Shown here piece after piece: positions 8,224-16,940 of a DNA stretch of 64,000 bases (the first letter of the stretch is position 1; each line of letters begins with the position of its first letter). The DNA comes from DASWLF01 sp963768765 (GTDB taxonomy: Bacteria; Desulfobacterota; Desulfobaccia; Desulfobaccales; 0-14-0-80-60-11): positions 496,001 through 560,000 of the forward strand of contig CAVYJK010000021.1 of the NCBI GenBank assembly GCA_963768765.1, read 5' to 3'. Below the pieces are notes generated by a model that saw only the letters and a program-made list of their open reading frames with translations, did not search any database and had not been told where the DNA came from. Both the position numbers and the translations under genes were made by a program.

Positions 8224-9633
8224 TTACTTGCTCTCGGGGTCAGTCTGCGAAACCTCCGCCTCTTCCAGAGGCAGCTGGATGGTGAAGGTGGAGCCCTTCC
8301 CCGGGGTGCTCTCGGCCAGGAGGCCGCCGCCGTGTTCCTGCAGGATGCTCTGGCAGATGGCCAGGCCCAGCCCCGTGCCCTTCTCCTTGGTGGTGAAGTA
8401 GGGCTGGAAAATATTGCCCAACACCTCCGGCGACATGCCCACCCCGGTATCGCTGACGCTGAGCTCCACGTGGGGCCCGTGCACCCGGCCGGCCACGGTG
8501 ACCTCACCCCCCCGGGGCATGGCCTCCAGGGCGTTTTTAAAGAGGTTGAGGAGCACCTGGCGCAACTGCTGGTAATCGAAGCTCACCACCGGCAAGGGGC
8601 CGTCCGCCGCCCGGCGCACCTCAATGTTATGCTCCGCAAAGGTGTCCTGGAAGAGCTCCAGCACTTCGTCCAGCAGGGCCTCCAGCTTGCCCGGGCGCTT
8701 CTGGGTTGCGGGGCGGCGCACGAAATCCCGCATCTCCGCCACCATCTCTTCCAAGCGGCCCACTTCCTCGGCGATGATGTTCAGCTTCTGGCGAGACTTG
8801 TCGTCCAGGCCCGGGACCTTTACCAGCTGGCGGGCGAAGCCTCCGATGATCAGCAGGGGGTTTTTGATTTCGTGGGTGATGTGGGTCACGGTGTTGCCCA
8901 CCGCCGCCAGGCGCTCGGACTGGACCAGGCGGTCTTCCATCTCCTTGTATTCGGTGATGTCCCGGATGACCCCGGTGAAATAGAGGTTTCCCCGGATTTC
9001 GGCCACGGAAAAGGAGATGCTCATGGGAAACTCGCTGCCGTCCCGGCGCTGGGCCGTAAGGCGCACGTGCTTGCCGATCATCCGGGCCTCCCGGGTGGCC
9101 ACGTAGCGCCGCACGAAGTCCCGGTGATATTCTTTATATGGCGGCGGGATGAGGATTTTCAAGTCCTGGCCCAGGGCCTCTGCCCGGCTGTAGCCGAAAA
9201 TCTTCTCCGCCCCCTGGTTGTACCCGATGATGACGTGGTCCTCGTTGATGGTGACGATGGCGTCGGTGGCGCTGTTGATGATGCCGGTGTTGATCTCCTG
9301 CTTCTGCCGGAGTTCCTGCAGCTGGCAAACGAGTCCGGCCAGCAGCCGGCCCGCGGCGCCGGTAATGAGGTTCTGCCATCCTTCCGGGGAGGGCTCCGTA
9401 AGTCCCGCGGTGAGGAACTCCCCGTCCAGGACCAGGTCGAACTGCTCCGGCTTGAGCTCCGGCAGCGGGCTGACGGTGCGGCCCTCAGGCTTGGCGGATT
9501 TCTGGCCGTACAGTTCGATTTCGACGGGGGGATACCCCTCCAGGGAAAAGGGGAGCGTCACCGGCAGGCAGGAGAATTTCTCCCCATCCACGATGATGGC
9601 GATGCGGATGGGCCGGGGAATGGCGGCTGTCAT
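8224..9633 (-). CDS. PAS-domain sensor histidine kinase
   Basis: The 469-residue protein is apparently soluble. Residues 1-~110 form an uncharacterised N-terminal part, followed by a short coiled linker. A PAS domain spans about 115-230 (SATDAIVTINEDHVIIGYNQGAEKIFGY). A HisKA domain follows with phosphoacceptor His254 in THEIKNP, then an HATPase domain with N-box NLFKNALEA, G1 DTGVGM and G2 GTGLGLAI. The start ATG overlaps the stop of the upstream ArsA-like gene in an ATGA junction, so it is translationally coupled to it. No cognate receiver is adjacent. This suggests the kinase senses or signals the state of the ArsA-like ATPase pair, but that is inference. Confidence 0.92.
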   Translation of the reverse strand: MTAAIPRPIRIAIIVDGEKFSCLPVTLPFSLEGYPPVEIELYGQKSAKPEGRTVSPLPELKPEQFDLVLDGEFLTAGLTEPSPEGWQNLITGAAGRLLAGLVCQLQELRQKQEINTGIINSATDAIVTINEDHVIIGYNQGAEKIFGYSRAEALGQDLKILIPPPYKEYHRDFVRRYVATREARMIGKHVRLTAQRRDGSEFPMSISFSVAEIRGNLYFTGVIRDITEYKEMEDRLVQSERLAAVGNTVTHITHEIKNPLLIIGGFARQLVKVPGLDDKSRQKLNIIAEEVGRLEEMVAEMRDFVRRPATQKRPGKLEALLDEVLELFQDTFAEHNIEVRRAADGPLPVVSFDYQQLRQVLLNLFKNALEAMPRGGEVTVAGRVHGPHVELSVSDTGVGMSPEVLGNIFQPYFTTKEKGTGLGLAICQSILQEHGGGLLAESTPGKGSTFTIQLPLEEAEVSQTDPESK

Positions 9634-10614
9634 GCGAACAGCGCCTCCGCCAGGCGGTGCAGGGCGGTGAGGCCCTGGATCTCCGTTTCGAACATGGGCA
9701 CCAGGGCCCGCACCTGGCCGTCGAAGAGCCGCCAGATGGTCTCCAGATGCTCCGCCTGCATGGCCCGGCGGTTCTTGACGAATTCCGGGGTCTTGGCCGG
9801 GTCGCCCTCGGGCAGCAGGCCGTTCACCACGATGCCGCCCACCGGGATGCCGAAGTCCTGGAACCATTTCAGAAAGCGGGTAATCACCGCGATGGGCAGG
9901 GCCTCCGGCAGGGTCACGAAAAAGAAGGCGGTCTGGGTCGGGTCGGTGAGCAGCTCCTGGGCGCGGGCCATGCGCTCCCGGAAGGTCACCAGGTAATCCA
10001 TGAGGGGGTCGGCCTCTTCCTTCTTTCTTGGAGAAGGACAGGAGCTTCCGCAGCGACGTGGCCTCCTCCCGGCTGCGCATCATCTTGTCCACCCACAGGG
10101 AATAGACCTTGGACATGCCCAGCAGCCGCCGGGCGTTGGCGGTGGGGGCGGTATCGAAGACGTAGGCGTCGAACTCCCCGTCGAACATCAGGTCCAGCAT
10201 GTTCTCAAACATGGCCGACTCTTCGAAGGCCGGGTTTAAGGTGGCCGCGTCCACGAATTCGTCGGCCTTGACGTGCAGGTCGGCAAAGCGGAGAAAATAA
10301 TTGATCTTTTCCCGAATATCTTTCTTGGACTTCTCGATGGTGTCGGAGGTGTCGATTTCGTAGGCAAAGGCCTGGGGGTTTCCGGGCAGCGCCGTGATGC
10401 GGCCGAAGACGTCCCTTCCCAACAGGCTGGAAAGGGAGTGCACCGGGTTGGTGGAGGCGAGCAGCGTCCGCTTGCCCTGGCCGGCCAGCCACAAGGCCGT
10501 GGCCCCGGCCATCACGGTTTTGCCCACCCCGCCTTTGCCGCCGAAGAACAGGAAGCGGGCCTGGGGGTGAGCCTCCAGAAACTGGCGCATGCCGGTAGTT
10601 ATCTTAGTTTCCAT
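9630..10614 (-). CDS. ArsA/Get3-like ATPase, second of a tandem pair (frameshifted)
   Basis: The protein is about 327 residues after repair. It has the deviant Walker A GGKGGVGKT of the ArsA/Get3 family near residue 24, a switch I region STNPVHSLSSLLG (usually STDPAHNL), and switch II DTAPTANARRLL (usually DTAPTGHTLRLL), so two catalytic motifs have drifted. The frame breaks near 10018-10023, around residue 200, where one extra base separates SFSKKE from EEADPLMDYL; removing one base gives a single family-length frame. The C-terminal half then reads normally to the stop. ATG at 10614 follows an AGGTGAGG ribosome binding site; a GTG at 10623 overlaps the upstream stop. The family sorts tail-anchored proteins or energises arsenite efflux. 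The partner here is unknown. Confidence 0.85.
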
Positions 10615-10619
10615 GGCCC

Positions 10620-11595
10620 TCACCTGAAGAGATATTCCGCCAGCCGGGAAATCATGGGGAGCCCGGTGATGTCCCGTTCCAGCTCCGGCACCTGGGTAAG
10701 CACCTGGTGGCCAAAGGTTTCGTGAATCTTAGCCAGGTAGCGCACCTGCTGCTCGATGCGATGCCGGAGGAACTCGGGAATCTCCTCAGTCCACAGTTCC
10801 GTGGGAAGCACCCGGTTCACTATGTAGCCGGAGATGGGCACCTTGAAGCGGCTGAAGAGCTCCGCGGCCTTGACCGTGTCCAGGATGATCATCTCCTCGG
10901 GCACCAGCACGAAGAAAAAGGCGGTGCGCTCCCGGTCCGTGAGGATGCGGGAGCTGGTCTGGATGCGGTCCTTGATGTAGATGGAGCTCATCCAGGATGG
11001 CGTCCTCGTCCAGGGTGGAGTCGCCCCGCTTCAGGTGGGCCGCCACCTGGTCGTACTCCCGCATCTGCTCCCGGAGCGAAGTGATCTTGTCGATCCAGGC
11101 GTCGTACACCGTGGCCATGGAGAGGTAATAGAGGGCGTGGCCCAGGGGGACGAGGTCGTAGATGTAGTAGTCGTACTCCCCGGCCACCATGATGTCCACC
11201 ACCGCGTCGAAGATGGCGGACTCCTCCATGGCCGGCTCCGCCGAGGCTGCCTGGATGTAGGACTCGATCTCTTCGGGCAGCTCTTTAAAGCTGTACATGT
11301 CCTTAATCTTGCCGCGGATTTCGTCCTGGTAGGCCTTGATGCGCCGATCCGCGTCGATCTCCTGGGCCCAGAGGTTGTCCATGATCTGGACGGGCCCCTT
11401 GCCGAAGAGGTCTTGCTCAAAGATGTCGGAAAGCGACGCCTGGGGGTCCACGGAAAAGACCAGGACCCGGTGGCCCTGCTTAGCCAGGTGGTAGCCGGCC
11501 GCGGCCGAGAAGGTGGTCTTCCCCAGGCCGCCCTTGCCCCCGAACATCAGGTAGCGGCGCTCGGGATGGGCCTTTAATAGTTCTGACAGAGAAAT
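10620..11595 (-). CDS. ArsA/Get3-like ATPase, first of a tandem pair (frameshifted)
   Basis: The repaired protein has about 324 residues. Walker A is GGKGGLGKT and switch I reads SVDPQASLSDIF. Switch II is heavily degenerate (YDLVPLGHALYYLS, normally DTAPTGHTLRLL), so this subunit may hydrolyse ATP poorly. The frame breaks near 10985, around residue 203, where one extra base separates DEDAIL from MSSIYIKD. The start is unusual: AGGAGG at 11602-11607 sits six bases before an ATT codon at 11593-11595, and no ATG or GTG with a proper site is available; a GTG lies 27 bases upstream, before the binding site. ATT may be a true rare start or a base error. The two ArsA-like proteins differ clearly, which suggests a heterodimer. 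Confidence 0.83.
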
Positions 11596-11619
11596 GGGGC
11601 ACCTCCTGTTAAGAGGTAG

Positions 11620-11669
11620 CACAGGCGTCTCGCCTGTGGTCCTCTAAAGCACCGGCGGGACGCCGGTGC
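11620..11669. repeat. Two adjacent short palindromes
   Basis: CACAGGCG/CGCCTGTG occupies 11620-11638 with a 3-base loop, and GCACCGGCG/CGCCGGTGC occupies 11649-11669 with a 3-base loop. They lie between the 87-aa gene and the first arsA-like gene. They look like REP-type intergenic palindromes; neither has a T-run. Confidence 0.65.
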
Positions 11670-11678
11670 CACCAGGGA

Positions 11679-11943
11679 CTACGCCAGGGCGTCGGTCAGG
11701 TCCTTCTCCCTGAGCATGCGGCGCTTCCAGGTGGCGATCTGGGGCACCACGTAAGGCAGCAGACGCAGGGAATAATAGGGGGGCAAGCAGCGGCACCCCC
11801 ACCAGGTCCCCCATGGTCACCAACATGAAGAGGTGCTCCATGTTGGCCCGGGTCTTCAGGGCGAAGCGGGCCGAGTCGTGGGCCGCCATGCCGTAAATGA
11901 ATTCCTTGATGGCGTTGAGAAAGCCGCCCTTCTTTTCAGTCAT
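11679..11943 (-). CDS. Small protein of about 87 residues in the ArsA cluster (frameshifted)
   Basis: I do not recognise a family. The N-terminus reads MTEKKGGFLNAIKEFIYGM. A hydrophobic middle around LFMLVTMGDLVGVPLL is followed by PPYYSLRLLPYVVPQI and a basic tail KRRMLREKDL. One extra base near 11785 breaks the frame after VGVPLL; removing it gives one frame of 88 codons ending in TAG at 11679. The hydrophobic stretch could be a membrane or lipid-interacting helix, and a tail-anchored-like or client role for the neighbouring ArsA/Get3-like ATPases is tempting but unproven. It lies between cstA and the first arsA-like gene on the same strand. Confidence 0.65.
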
Positions 11944-11968
11944 GAAAGTAGACTCCTGGTATTCAGTG

Positions 11969-11995
11969 GTAGGGGCGGGGTTACCCCGCCCCTAC
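11969..11995. repeat. GC-rich perfect palindrome (GTAGGGGCGGGG type)
   Basis: A perfect 12-bp inverted repeat, GTAGGGGCGGGG / CCCCGCCCCTAC, has a 3-base loop. A closely related palindrome is at 63609-63669, and fragments occur at 28390-28455. It sits between cstA and the 87-aa gene. Confidence 0.7.
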
Positions 11996-12012
11996 ATCTT
12001 CTAAAAAACCAA

Positions 12013-12054
12013 CAAAAACCAAAAACCAAAAACCAAAAACCAAAAACCAAAACC
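12013..12054. repeat. Heptamer tandem repeat (CAAAAAC)n
   Basis: Five perfect copies of CAAAAAC follow one another from 12013 to 12047, with a sixth imperfect copy to 12054. The run lies just downstream of cstA on the minus strand. Copy number of such tracts can vary by slippage. Confidence 0.85.
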
Positions 12055-12079
12055 CAAAAGCTGAAAGCAAAGCTAACAG

Positions 12080-13794
12080 CTAATCGCTCGCTATTGCCCC
12101 GCCGCCGCCGGCAGGTGCAGGCGCCTCTTGCGGCCCTTGCGGCCCCGGAGAGCTCCGCAGAGCCTTGATGCCGTCGGCCAGCAGCAGGAAGGCCATCACC
12201 ACCAGGGACAGGGCCACCAGCCCCATGAGGCCGTTGCCGATGAGCTGCTCCCCGGTGGCCTGGCCGCTGAACACCTTGCCCAGGAGGTTATAGGAGGTGT
12301 ACAGCAGGGCGGCGATGGTGGTGACGAACATGAAGTACATGGGGATGAGGGCGAACATGAACTTCTTGCCCTGGGAGCGCAGCCACAGGGAAGCCACCAG
12401 CAGGGCCAGGGAGGCCAGCAGCTGGTTGGCGCCGCCGAAGAGCACCCACAGGTACTGCCACCAGCCGGTATGGACGATGAGCAAGGTCAGCAGCGCCGCC
12501 ACCCCGGTGGCGATGGGGCCGTTGCGCATTATGGGGGAGTAATCCCCCACCAGCTCGATGGTGGCCACCTTCATGAAGCGCAGCACCAGCTGCATCACGG
12601 TGATGGCCAGGACGATGATGATGACGGTGGCCATGGTCTTGCCGTAAGCTAGGGGCAGGCCGATGATGTTCAGGAGGTTGGAGAGCCCGGTGGCAAAGAC
12701 CGCGGCCGGCCCGGCCTTCAAGAGCTCCTGATACTGGGCGAAGGGCATGGCCGCGGCCGCGGTCATCAGGGCCACCACCCCCAGGATCATCTCCACGAAC
12801 ATGGAGCCGGCCAGCACCGGTTTGGCGTCGGTCTCGCACTCCAGCTGGCGGCAGGTGCCGCTGGTGGACACCAGGGAGTGCCAGCCGGAGATCGCGCCGC
12901 AGGCGATGGTGACGAAGAGCATGGGCCACAGCGGCCCGACCGGGATGGTAAACTGGGTGATAGGCCGGGGCCTCGATGCGTGGGCAGACCCACGAAGATC
13001 CCCACAATGCCGCCCACCAGCCCCAGCATGACGATGTAGAAGGCCACGTAGTTGAGGGGCAGGGCGAAGCGCCAGATGGGCAGGACCGCGCTGATGTAAC
13101 AGAAGGCGATGGCGAAGATGCCCCACAGGAGCTTGCTTCTGCGCCAGGGAGCCCAGCAGCATGGTGCGCGGGAAGCATACCCCCCAGTTTGATGCCCACC
13201 AGGGCCAGGCCGACGCAGACTCCGGTGATCACCAGGATGTTGACCCGCCAGCGGTAGATCATGTGGCCCGCCAGGGCGCCCGGCGCCGGCCAGCACCAGG
13301 ATGGCCACCGGCCCGGAAGGCAGCTTGATCAGGGCCCCGGCGATGATGGCGCCGAAAGCCCCGGCGATGAGCAGCAGGTAAAAATAGATGAAGGATAGCA
13401 GGATAACCCGGGCCCGGGGGGAGACCAGCTTGTAAGCCATGCCTCCCAGGGAGAGGCCGTCGTTGCGCAGAGAGGCCATGCCGGACAGGTAATCGTGCAC
13501 CCAGCCGATGAACAGAACGCCGCCCAGGAGCCATAACAGGGCGGGCAGCCAGCCCCACTGCAGGGCGATGATGGCCCCCACCACCGGAGCGGCCCCGGCG
13601 ATGCTCTTGAACTGGTAACCGAAGAGGACGTTCTTGGAGGTGGGCATGAAATCCACCCCGTCCATGTACATGCGGGCCGGGGTGACCCGATGGGGATCAG
13701 ATTCCACCACCTTCCGGTCGATGTGACCGGCATACCAGCGGTATCCTCCCACAGCCACCGCCAGTGCTCCCAGGATGACAAATGCAGCATTCAT
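12080..13794 (-). CDS. CstA-family carbon starvation / peptide or pyruvate transporter (several frameshifts)
   Basis: Conserved CstA segments run from 13794 to 12080 but switch frame several times between about 13290 and 12970. The N-terminal part has the diagnostic PARMYMDGVDFMPTSKNVLFGYQF near residue 40 and FKSIAGAAPVVGAI. The C-terminal part has GAISGWHSLVSTSGTCRQL and many membrane helices. Repaired length would be about 570 residues, matching the shorter CstA proteins. CstA proteins import peptides or pyruvate during carbon limitation. It is upstream of, and on the same strand as, the 87-aa/ArsA/kinase genes, but a 136-base gap with repeats separates them. The breaks are more likely sequence errors than decay because all segments remain well conserved. 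Confidence 0.85.
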
Positions 13795-13921
13795 AGGGCG
13801 CCTCCTTTCCTGCTGCTGCGAAACTTAACCGGAGCCAGTCTTCGGGCTCAAATCGGTCCCGAAGGATGAAAAAGAGTTATGCCTATCCGGGAGGTCTGAA
13901 ACCGGCCAGAACCGTCCCCCT

Positions 13922-13970
13922 AAAAAGACCGGGGAACCGTGGCCAGGCTCGGGCCTTTTGGCGGTTCCCC
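13922..13970 (-). terminator. Rho-independent terminator after the fabF-like gene
   Basis: GGGGAACCG at 931-939 of this kilobase (13931-13939) pairs with CGGTTCCCC at 13962-13970. On the minus strand the stem is followed by GGTCTTTTTA. It lies about 75 bases beyond the fabF-like stop. On the plus strand a TTTTT run also follows, so it could act in both directions. Confidence 0.7.
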
Positions 13971-14044
13971 GGGTTTTTCCCCAAATCTGTTTCAGGGAAA
14001 GGATGATCTTCCAAGGCGATGGCGCGATCCGTCACTGGTTAAGC

Positions 14045-15367
14045 TCAGCCTTCATAACGTTTGAATACCAGAGAAGCATTGGTGCCGCCAAATCCGAAGG
14101 AATTGGACAGGACGTAACGGATGTCGGCCTGGCGGGCCTGGTGGGGCACCAGATCCAGGCCGGCGCAGACGGGGTCCACTTCCTTAAGGTTGATGGTGGG
14201 AGGAACGATGCCATGCTTGATGGCCAGGACCGAAAAGATGGCCTCCACCGCCCCGGCCGCGCCCAGGAGGTGGCCGGTCATGGACTTGGTGCCGCTGACC
14301 AGCAGCCGCGAGTTGTTTCCAAAGATCTCTTTCAGGGCCTGACATTCGTTTCTGTCCCCCACTGGGGTGGCGGTGGCATGGGGGTTGACATAATCGACGT
14401 CCTGGGGAGTAATGCCGCCGTGCTTCAGGGCCAGAAGGATGCAACGCTTGGCTCCTTCCAGGTTGGGGTCGGTGATGTGGTGGGCATCGCCGGTCATCCC
14501 GAAGCCGATGATCTCGGCGTAGATCTTGGCGCCCCGGGCCAGGGCGTGGTCCAATTCCTCCAGGACCAGGATGCCTGAGCCTTCGGAAAGGATGAAGCCG
14601 TTGCGGCTTATATCAAAGGGCCGGCTGGCCGCCTCCGGGTTATCGTTGTACCCCATGGCCAGGGCGCCCATGCGGTAAAAGGCGGACATAGTGAGCAGAG
14701 TCACGGCCGCTTCGCTGCCCCCGGCGGCCATTAAATCAGCCTCGTCCAGCTGGATGGAGCGGTAGGCCATGCCGATGGCATGAGCTCCGGCGGCGCAGGC
14801 GGTGGACAGCGCAATGTTGGGCCCCTTGGCCTTGAAACTGATGGAAACGTTGCCCGCGGCCAAATTCGGGATCATCTTGGGCACCAGGAAGGGGGAGACG
14901 CGGCGCACTCCTTCGTACAGGAGCTTTGTCACCCCTTCTTCCCAGGAGCTGACGCCCCCCATGCCGCTGGCAATGATGACTCCGGCCCGCTCCGGGTCCT
15001 CCAGTTCCAGGTTGAGCTCCGAGTTCTGCACCGCCTCCAAACTGGCGGCCAGGGCAAACTGGGTGAACCGGTCGGAGTATTTGATCTGCTTCAGGTCTTC
15101 CTTGGTGACGTTTTCTTTGCGGGACTGCAGGATCTCTTTCAGGTCGAAATGCGTGATCTCTCCCACGGTTAGGGGAAAATCATCGGGGATTTGAAACCTT
15201 TTCCGCAGGGCGTCCATATTCTCGCCAAATCTGGTGGCGATTTTCACCCCGGATTCACCCTGCAGCAAGCGTCGCCATACAGTGGGCGTATCCAGCCCCA
15301 TGGAGGTGACCATTCCCACTCCGGTGATCACGACCCGCCGCAATCCCATGGTGTTGTTTACGGACAT
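14045..15367 (-). CDS. Beta-ketoacyl-ACP synthase II-like protein (FabF family)
   Basis: The 440-residue protein has the thiolase fold of FabF enzymes. The nucleophile is the Cys of STACAAGAHAIG, and the two histidines lie in NPHATATPVGD and KSMTGHLLGAAG. The C-terminal motif SNSFGFGGTNASLVF is intact. These enzymes condense malonyl-ACP with an acyl-ACP. An extra ~25 residues compared with FabF (a charged insert around residues 50-90) and the lack of fab neighbours suggest a specialised ketosynthase rather than the housekeeping copy. It is single-gene and followed by a terminator. Confidence 0.9.
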   Translation of the reverse strand: MSVNNTMGLRRVVITGVGMVTSMGLDTPTVWRRLLQGESGVKIATRFGENMDALRKRFQIPDDFPLTVGEITHFDLKEILQSRKENVTKEDLKQIKYSDRFTQFALAASLEAVQNSELNLELEDPERAGVIIASGMGGVSSWEEGVTKLLYEGVRRVSPFLVPKMIPNLAAGNVSISFKAKGPNIALSTACAAGAHAIGMAYRSIQLDEADLMAAGGSEAAVTLLTMSAFYRMGALAMGYNDNPEAASRPFDISRNGFILSEGSGILVLEELDHALARGAKIYAEIIGFGMTGDAHHITDPNLEGAKRCILLALKHGGITPQDVDYVNPHATATPVGDRNECQALKEIFGNNSRLLVSGTKSMTGHLLGAAGAVEAIFSVLAIKHGIVPPTINLKEVDPVCAGLDLVPHQARQADIRYVLSNSFGFGGTNASLVFKRYEG

Positions 15368-15763
15368 GAATCAAACCTCTCTCAGACCAAGGCAGGGATA
15401 TTTGCCCAAATTAAAGCCGGCACGCCACGGCGCCGGAACCAGGCATAAGCAAATCTTTTTGTCATTGTAAAATACCCGTGTTACTATTGCAACGGGTTTC
15501 CGTTGTCCGGTCAGCGACGGCCTCCTGCGCCGTCGTTTTTGCCAGATGGGGACCTTTAAGCTGACTTTCATCTTTATGTGAGCCCAACTTAAGACCGTTG
15601 CTCGGGAAAGTTCATGACACAGCCGCCCCCGCCGCCCCCGGCTGTTATGGCGCAGGCGAGAGGCCGGCGCCGGGGCCACCAGTAATTTTTTTTCCGGCTC
15701 TCCCTGAACTTTTCGGAGCCAGGGTCTCCGTTGGGGTTCCCTGCTTCAAAGGATAAGGCCGGT
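15368..15763. other. Intergenic region without supported gene
   Basis: Divergent spacer between the FabF-like gene and the small plus-strand gene. One minus frame (15371-15679) is open but very rich in Arg with no recognisable features. The promoters of both flanking genes must lie here; I could not place a convincing one. Confidence 0.4.
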
Positions 15764-16018
15764 ATGCCAGGTCAGGGCGAGCGCTGCCGGGTGGAAACCT
15801 ACTCCGGCACGAGACTGCATGAACGGCCCCGGCGGTTCACCCGGGGCGCGGCCTGGCTGGAGGTGCACCGGATCCTGGAGCGGTGGCGGGATCCCCATCA
15901 CCTCCATTTCAAGGTGGTGGCCGAAGACCATCAAGTTTATTTTCTGAGCTATCACTTCCTGGAGGATACCTGGCAGTGGCGGCCTGCCGGTAGCCGCGAC
16001 CAGCCGCTCCCCCATTGA
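15764..16018 (+). CDS. Small conserved hypothetical protein (DUF6504-like)
   Basis: The 84-residue protein reads CRVETYSGTRLHERPRRF, then AAWLEVHRILERW, HLHFKVVAEDHQVYFLSY and EDTWQW. This resembles a widespread family of small beta-rich proteins that I recall as DUF6504. No function is known. The ATG at 15764 is preferred over a TTG 33 bases upstream because an AAGGAT sequence precedes it and the conserved part begins soon after. Confidence 0.6.
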   Translation: MPGQGERCRVETYSGTRLHERPRRFTRGAAWLEVHRILERWRDPHHLHFKVVAEDHQVYFLSYHFLEDTWQWRPAGSRDQPLPH

Positions 16019-16152
16019 CTTCGGAAATTTTCCATTTACTTTTTTAGAAATCATGGGATAAAATAGCTTATTTTTCGGGGGGAGTCCGCTTAACCTTCGA
16101 TTTTGCCCATGCCGTGAAACCCACGTCTCCAAAAAGTTGTGAGGATTGAGAT

Positions 16153-16785
16153 ATGAAGTGCAAGGTAAATCCGCGTTATATGGAACGACTATATTCTTTT
16201 TATTCGCCTTTTTATGATTATGTTTTTGGCAAGTTATTGGGCCCCGGGCGCCGCAAGGCCTTTAATTATCTGGATCGCCGTCCCCACCAGAAAGTGCTGG
16301 AGATCGGCGTCGGTCCGGGCTCGACCCTGGAATTCTATCCCCCTAGAACCCAATTCGTGGGCATTGACATCTCCGCCCCCATGATTACCAAGGCCCGGGA
16401 GAAGGCCGCCGCCATCAACAGCGGCAGCCGCTTTGACCTCCACGTCATGGACGCCTCCCAGCTGGACTTCCCCGACGATCATTTTGACGCGGTCATGGCC
16501 GCCTATGTGATCACCACGGTTCAGGACCCCTACCGGGTGTGCCGGGAAATTCTCCGGGTAGTGAAGCCCGGCGGTCAGATCATCGCGGTCAACCACACCC
16601 GCAGCCAGAACGGCAGCCTCTGGGGACGAATTGAAGACCTCATGGCGCCGGTCTTTGTCCGCGTCGGCTTCACCACCGATCTGGATGTCATCCGGGTCAT
16701 GGGAGAGGTGGGAATAACCGTGCAGCAGGCGGTGCGCTGCAATCTTCTGAATACCGGCCGCATCATTATGGGCACCAAGGACTGA
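16153..16785 (+). CDS. Class I methyltransferase, PmtA/UbiE-like
   Basis: The 210-residue enzyme begins with YSFYSPFYDYVFGKLLGPGRRKAF, the N-terminal signature of phosphatidylethanolamine N-methyltransferases of the Rhodobacter PmtA type and of related methyltransferases. SAM motif I is VLEIGVGPGSTL near residue 49, followed by GIDISAPM, the DFPDDHFDAVM block and VVKPGGQIIAVNH. A role in methylating membrane lipid head groups is plausible; a quinone or other substrate cannot be excluded. The gene has its own spacer on both sides. Confidence 0.8.
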   Translation: MKCKVNPRYMERLYSFYSPFYDYVFGKLLGPGRRKAFNYLDRRPHQKVLEIGVGPGSTLEFYPPRTQFVGIDISAPMITKAREKAAAINSGSRFDLHVMDASQLDFPDDHFDAVMAAYVITTVQDPYRVCREILRVVKPGGQIIAVNHTRSQNGSLWGRIEDLMAPVFVRVGFTTDLDVIRVMGEVGITVQQAVRCNLLNTGRIIMGTKD

Positions 16786-16940
16786 GGAGGCCCCGGATCA
16801 CTGGCAGGCAGGCCTCCCCGGCTCTTTCCGTCATCAGGGTCTTGACTTTTCCACCTGGCCCCTTGTTACCTTGTTCGGATCAGCATATAATCAACTTTGA
16901 CTTTCAAAGAGGCAAAGTGCCTCCCGCCCAGGAGAACAGA

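Noticed and set aside
8182..9996. 604-residue plus-strand open frame
   Set aside because: It is the antisense shadow of the histidine kinase and ArsA-like genes; the minus strand has clear motifs.
8224..10623. An apparent 799-residue ArsA-PAS-kinase fusion
   Set aside because: The joint is a frameshift artefact. The middle part (about residues 200-330) is out of frame, while the real ArsA C-terminus is in another frame and ends with an ATGA overlap to a separate kinase gene.
12001..12060. Short A-rich repeats considered as a CRISPR array
   Set aside because: The unit is 7 bases with no spacers; it is a simple tandem repeat.
15371..15679. Minus-strand open frame of 102 residues before the fabF-like gene
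   Set aside because: Arg-rich composition, no ribosome binding site and no family; probably chance.
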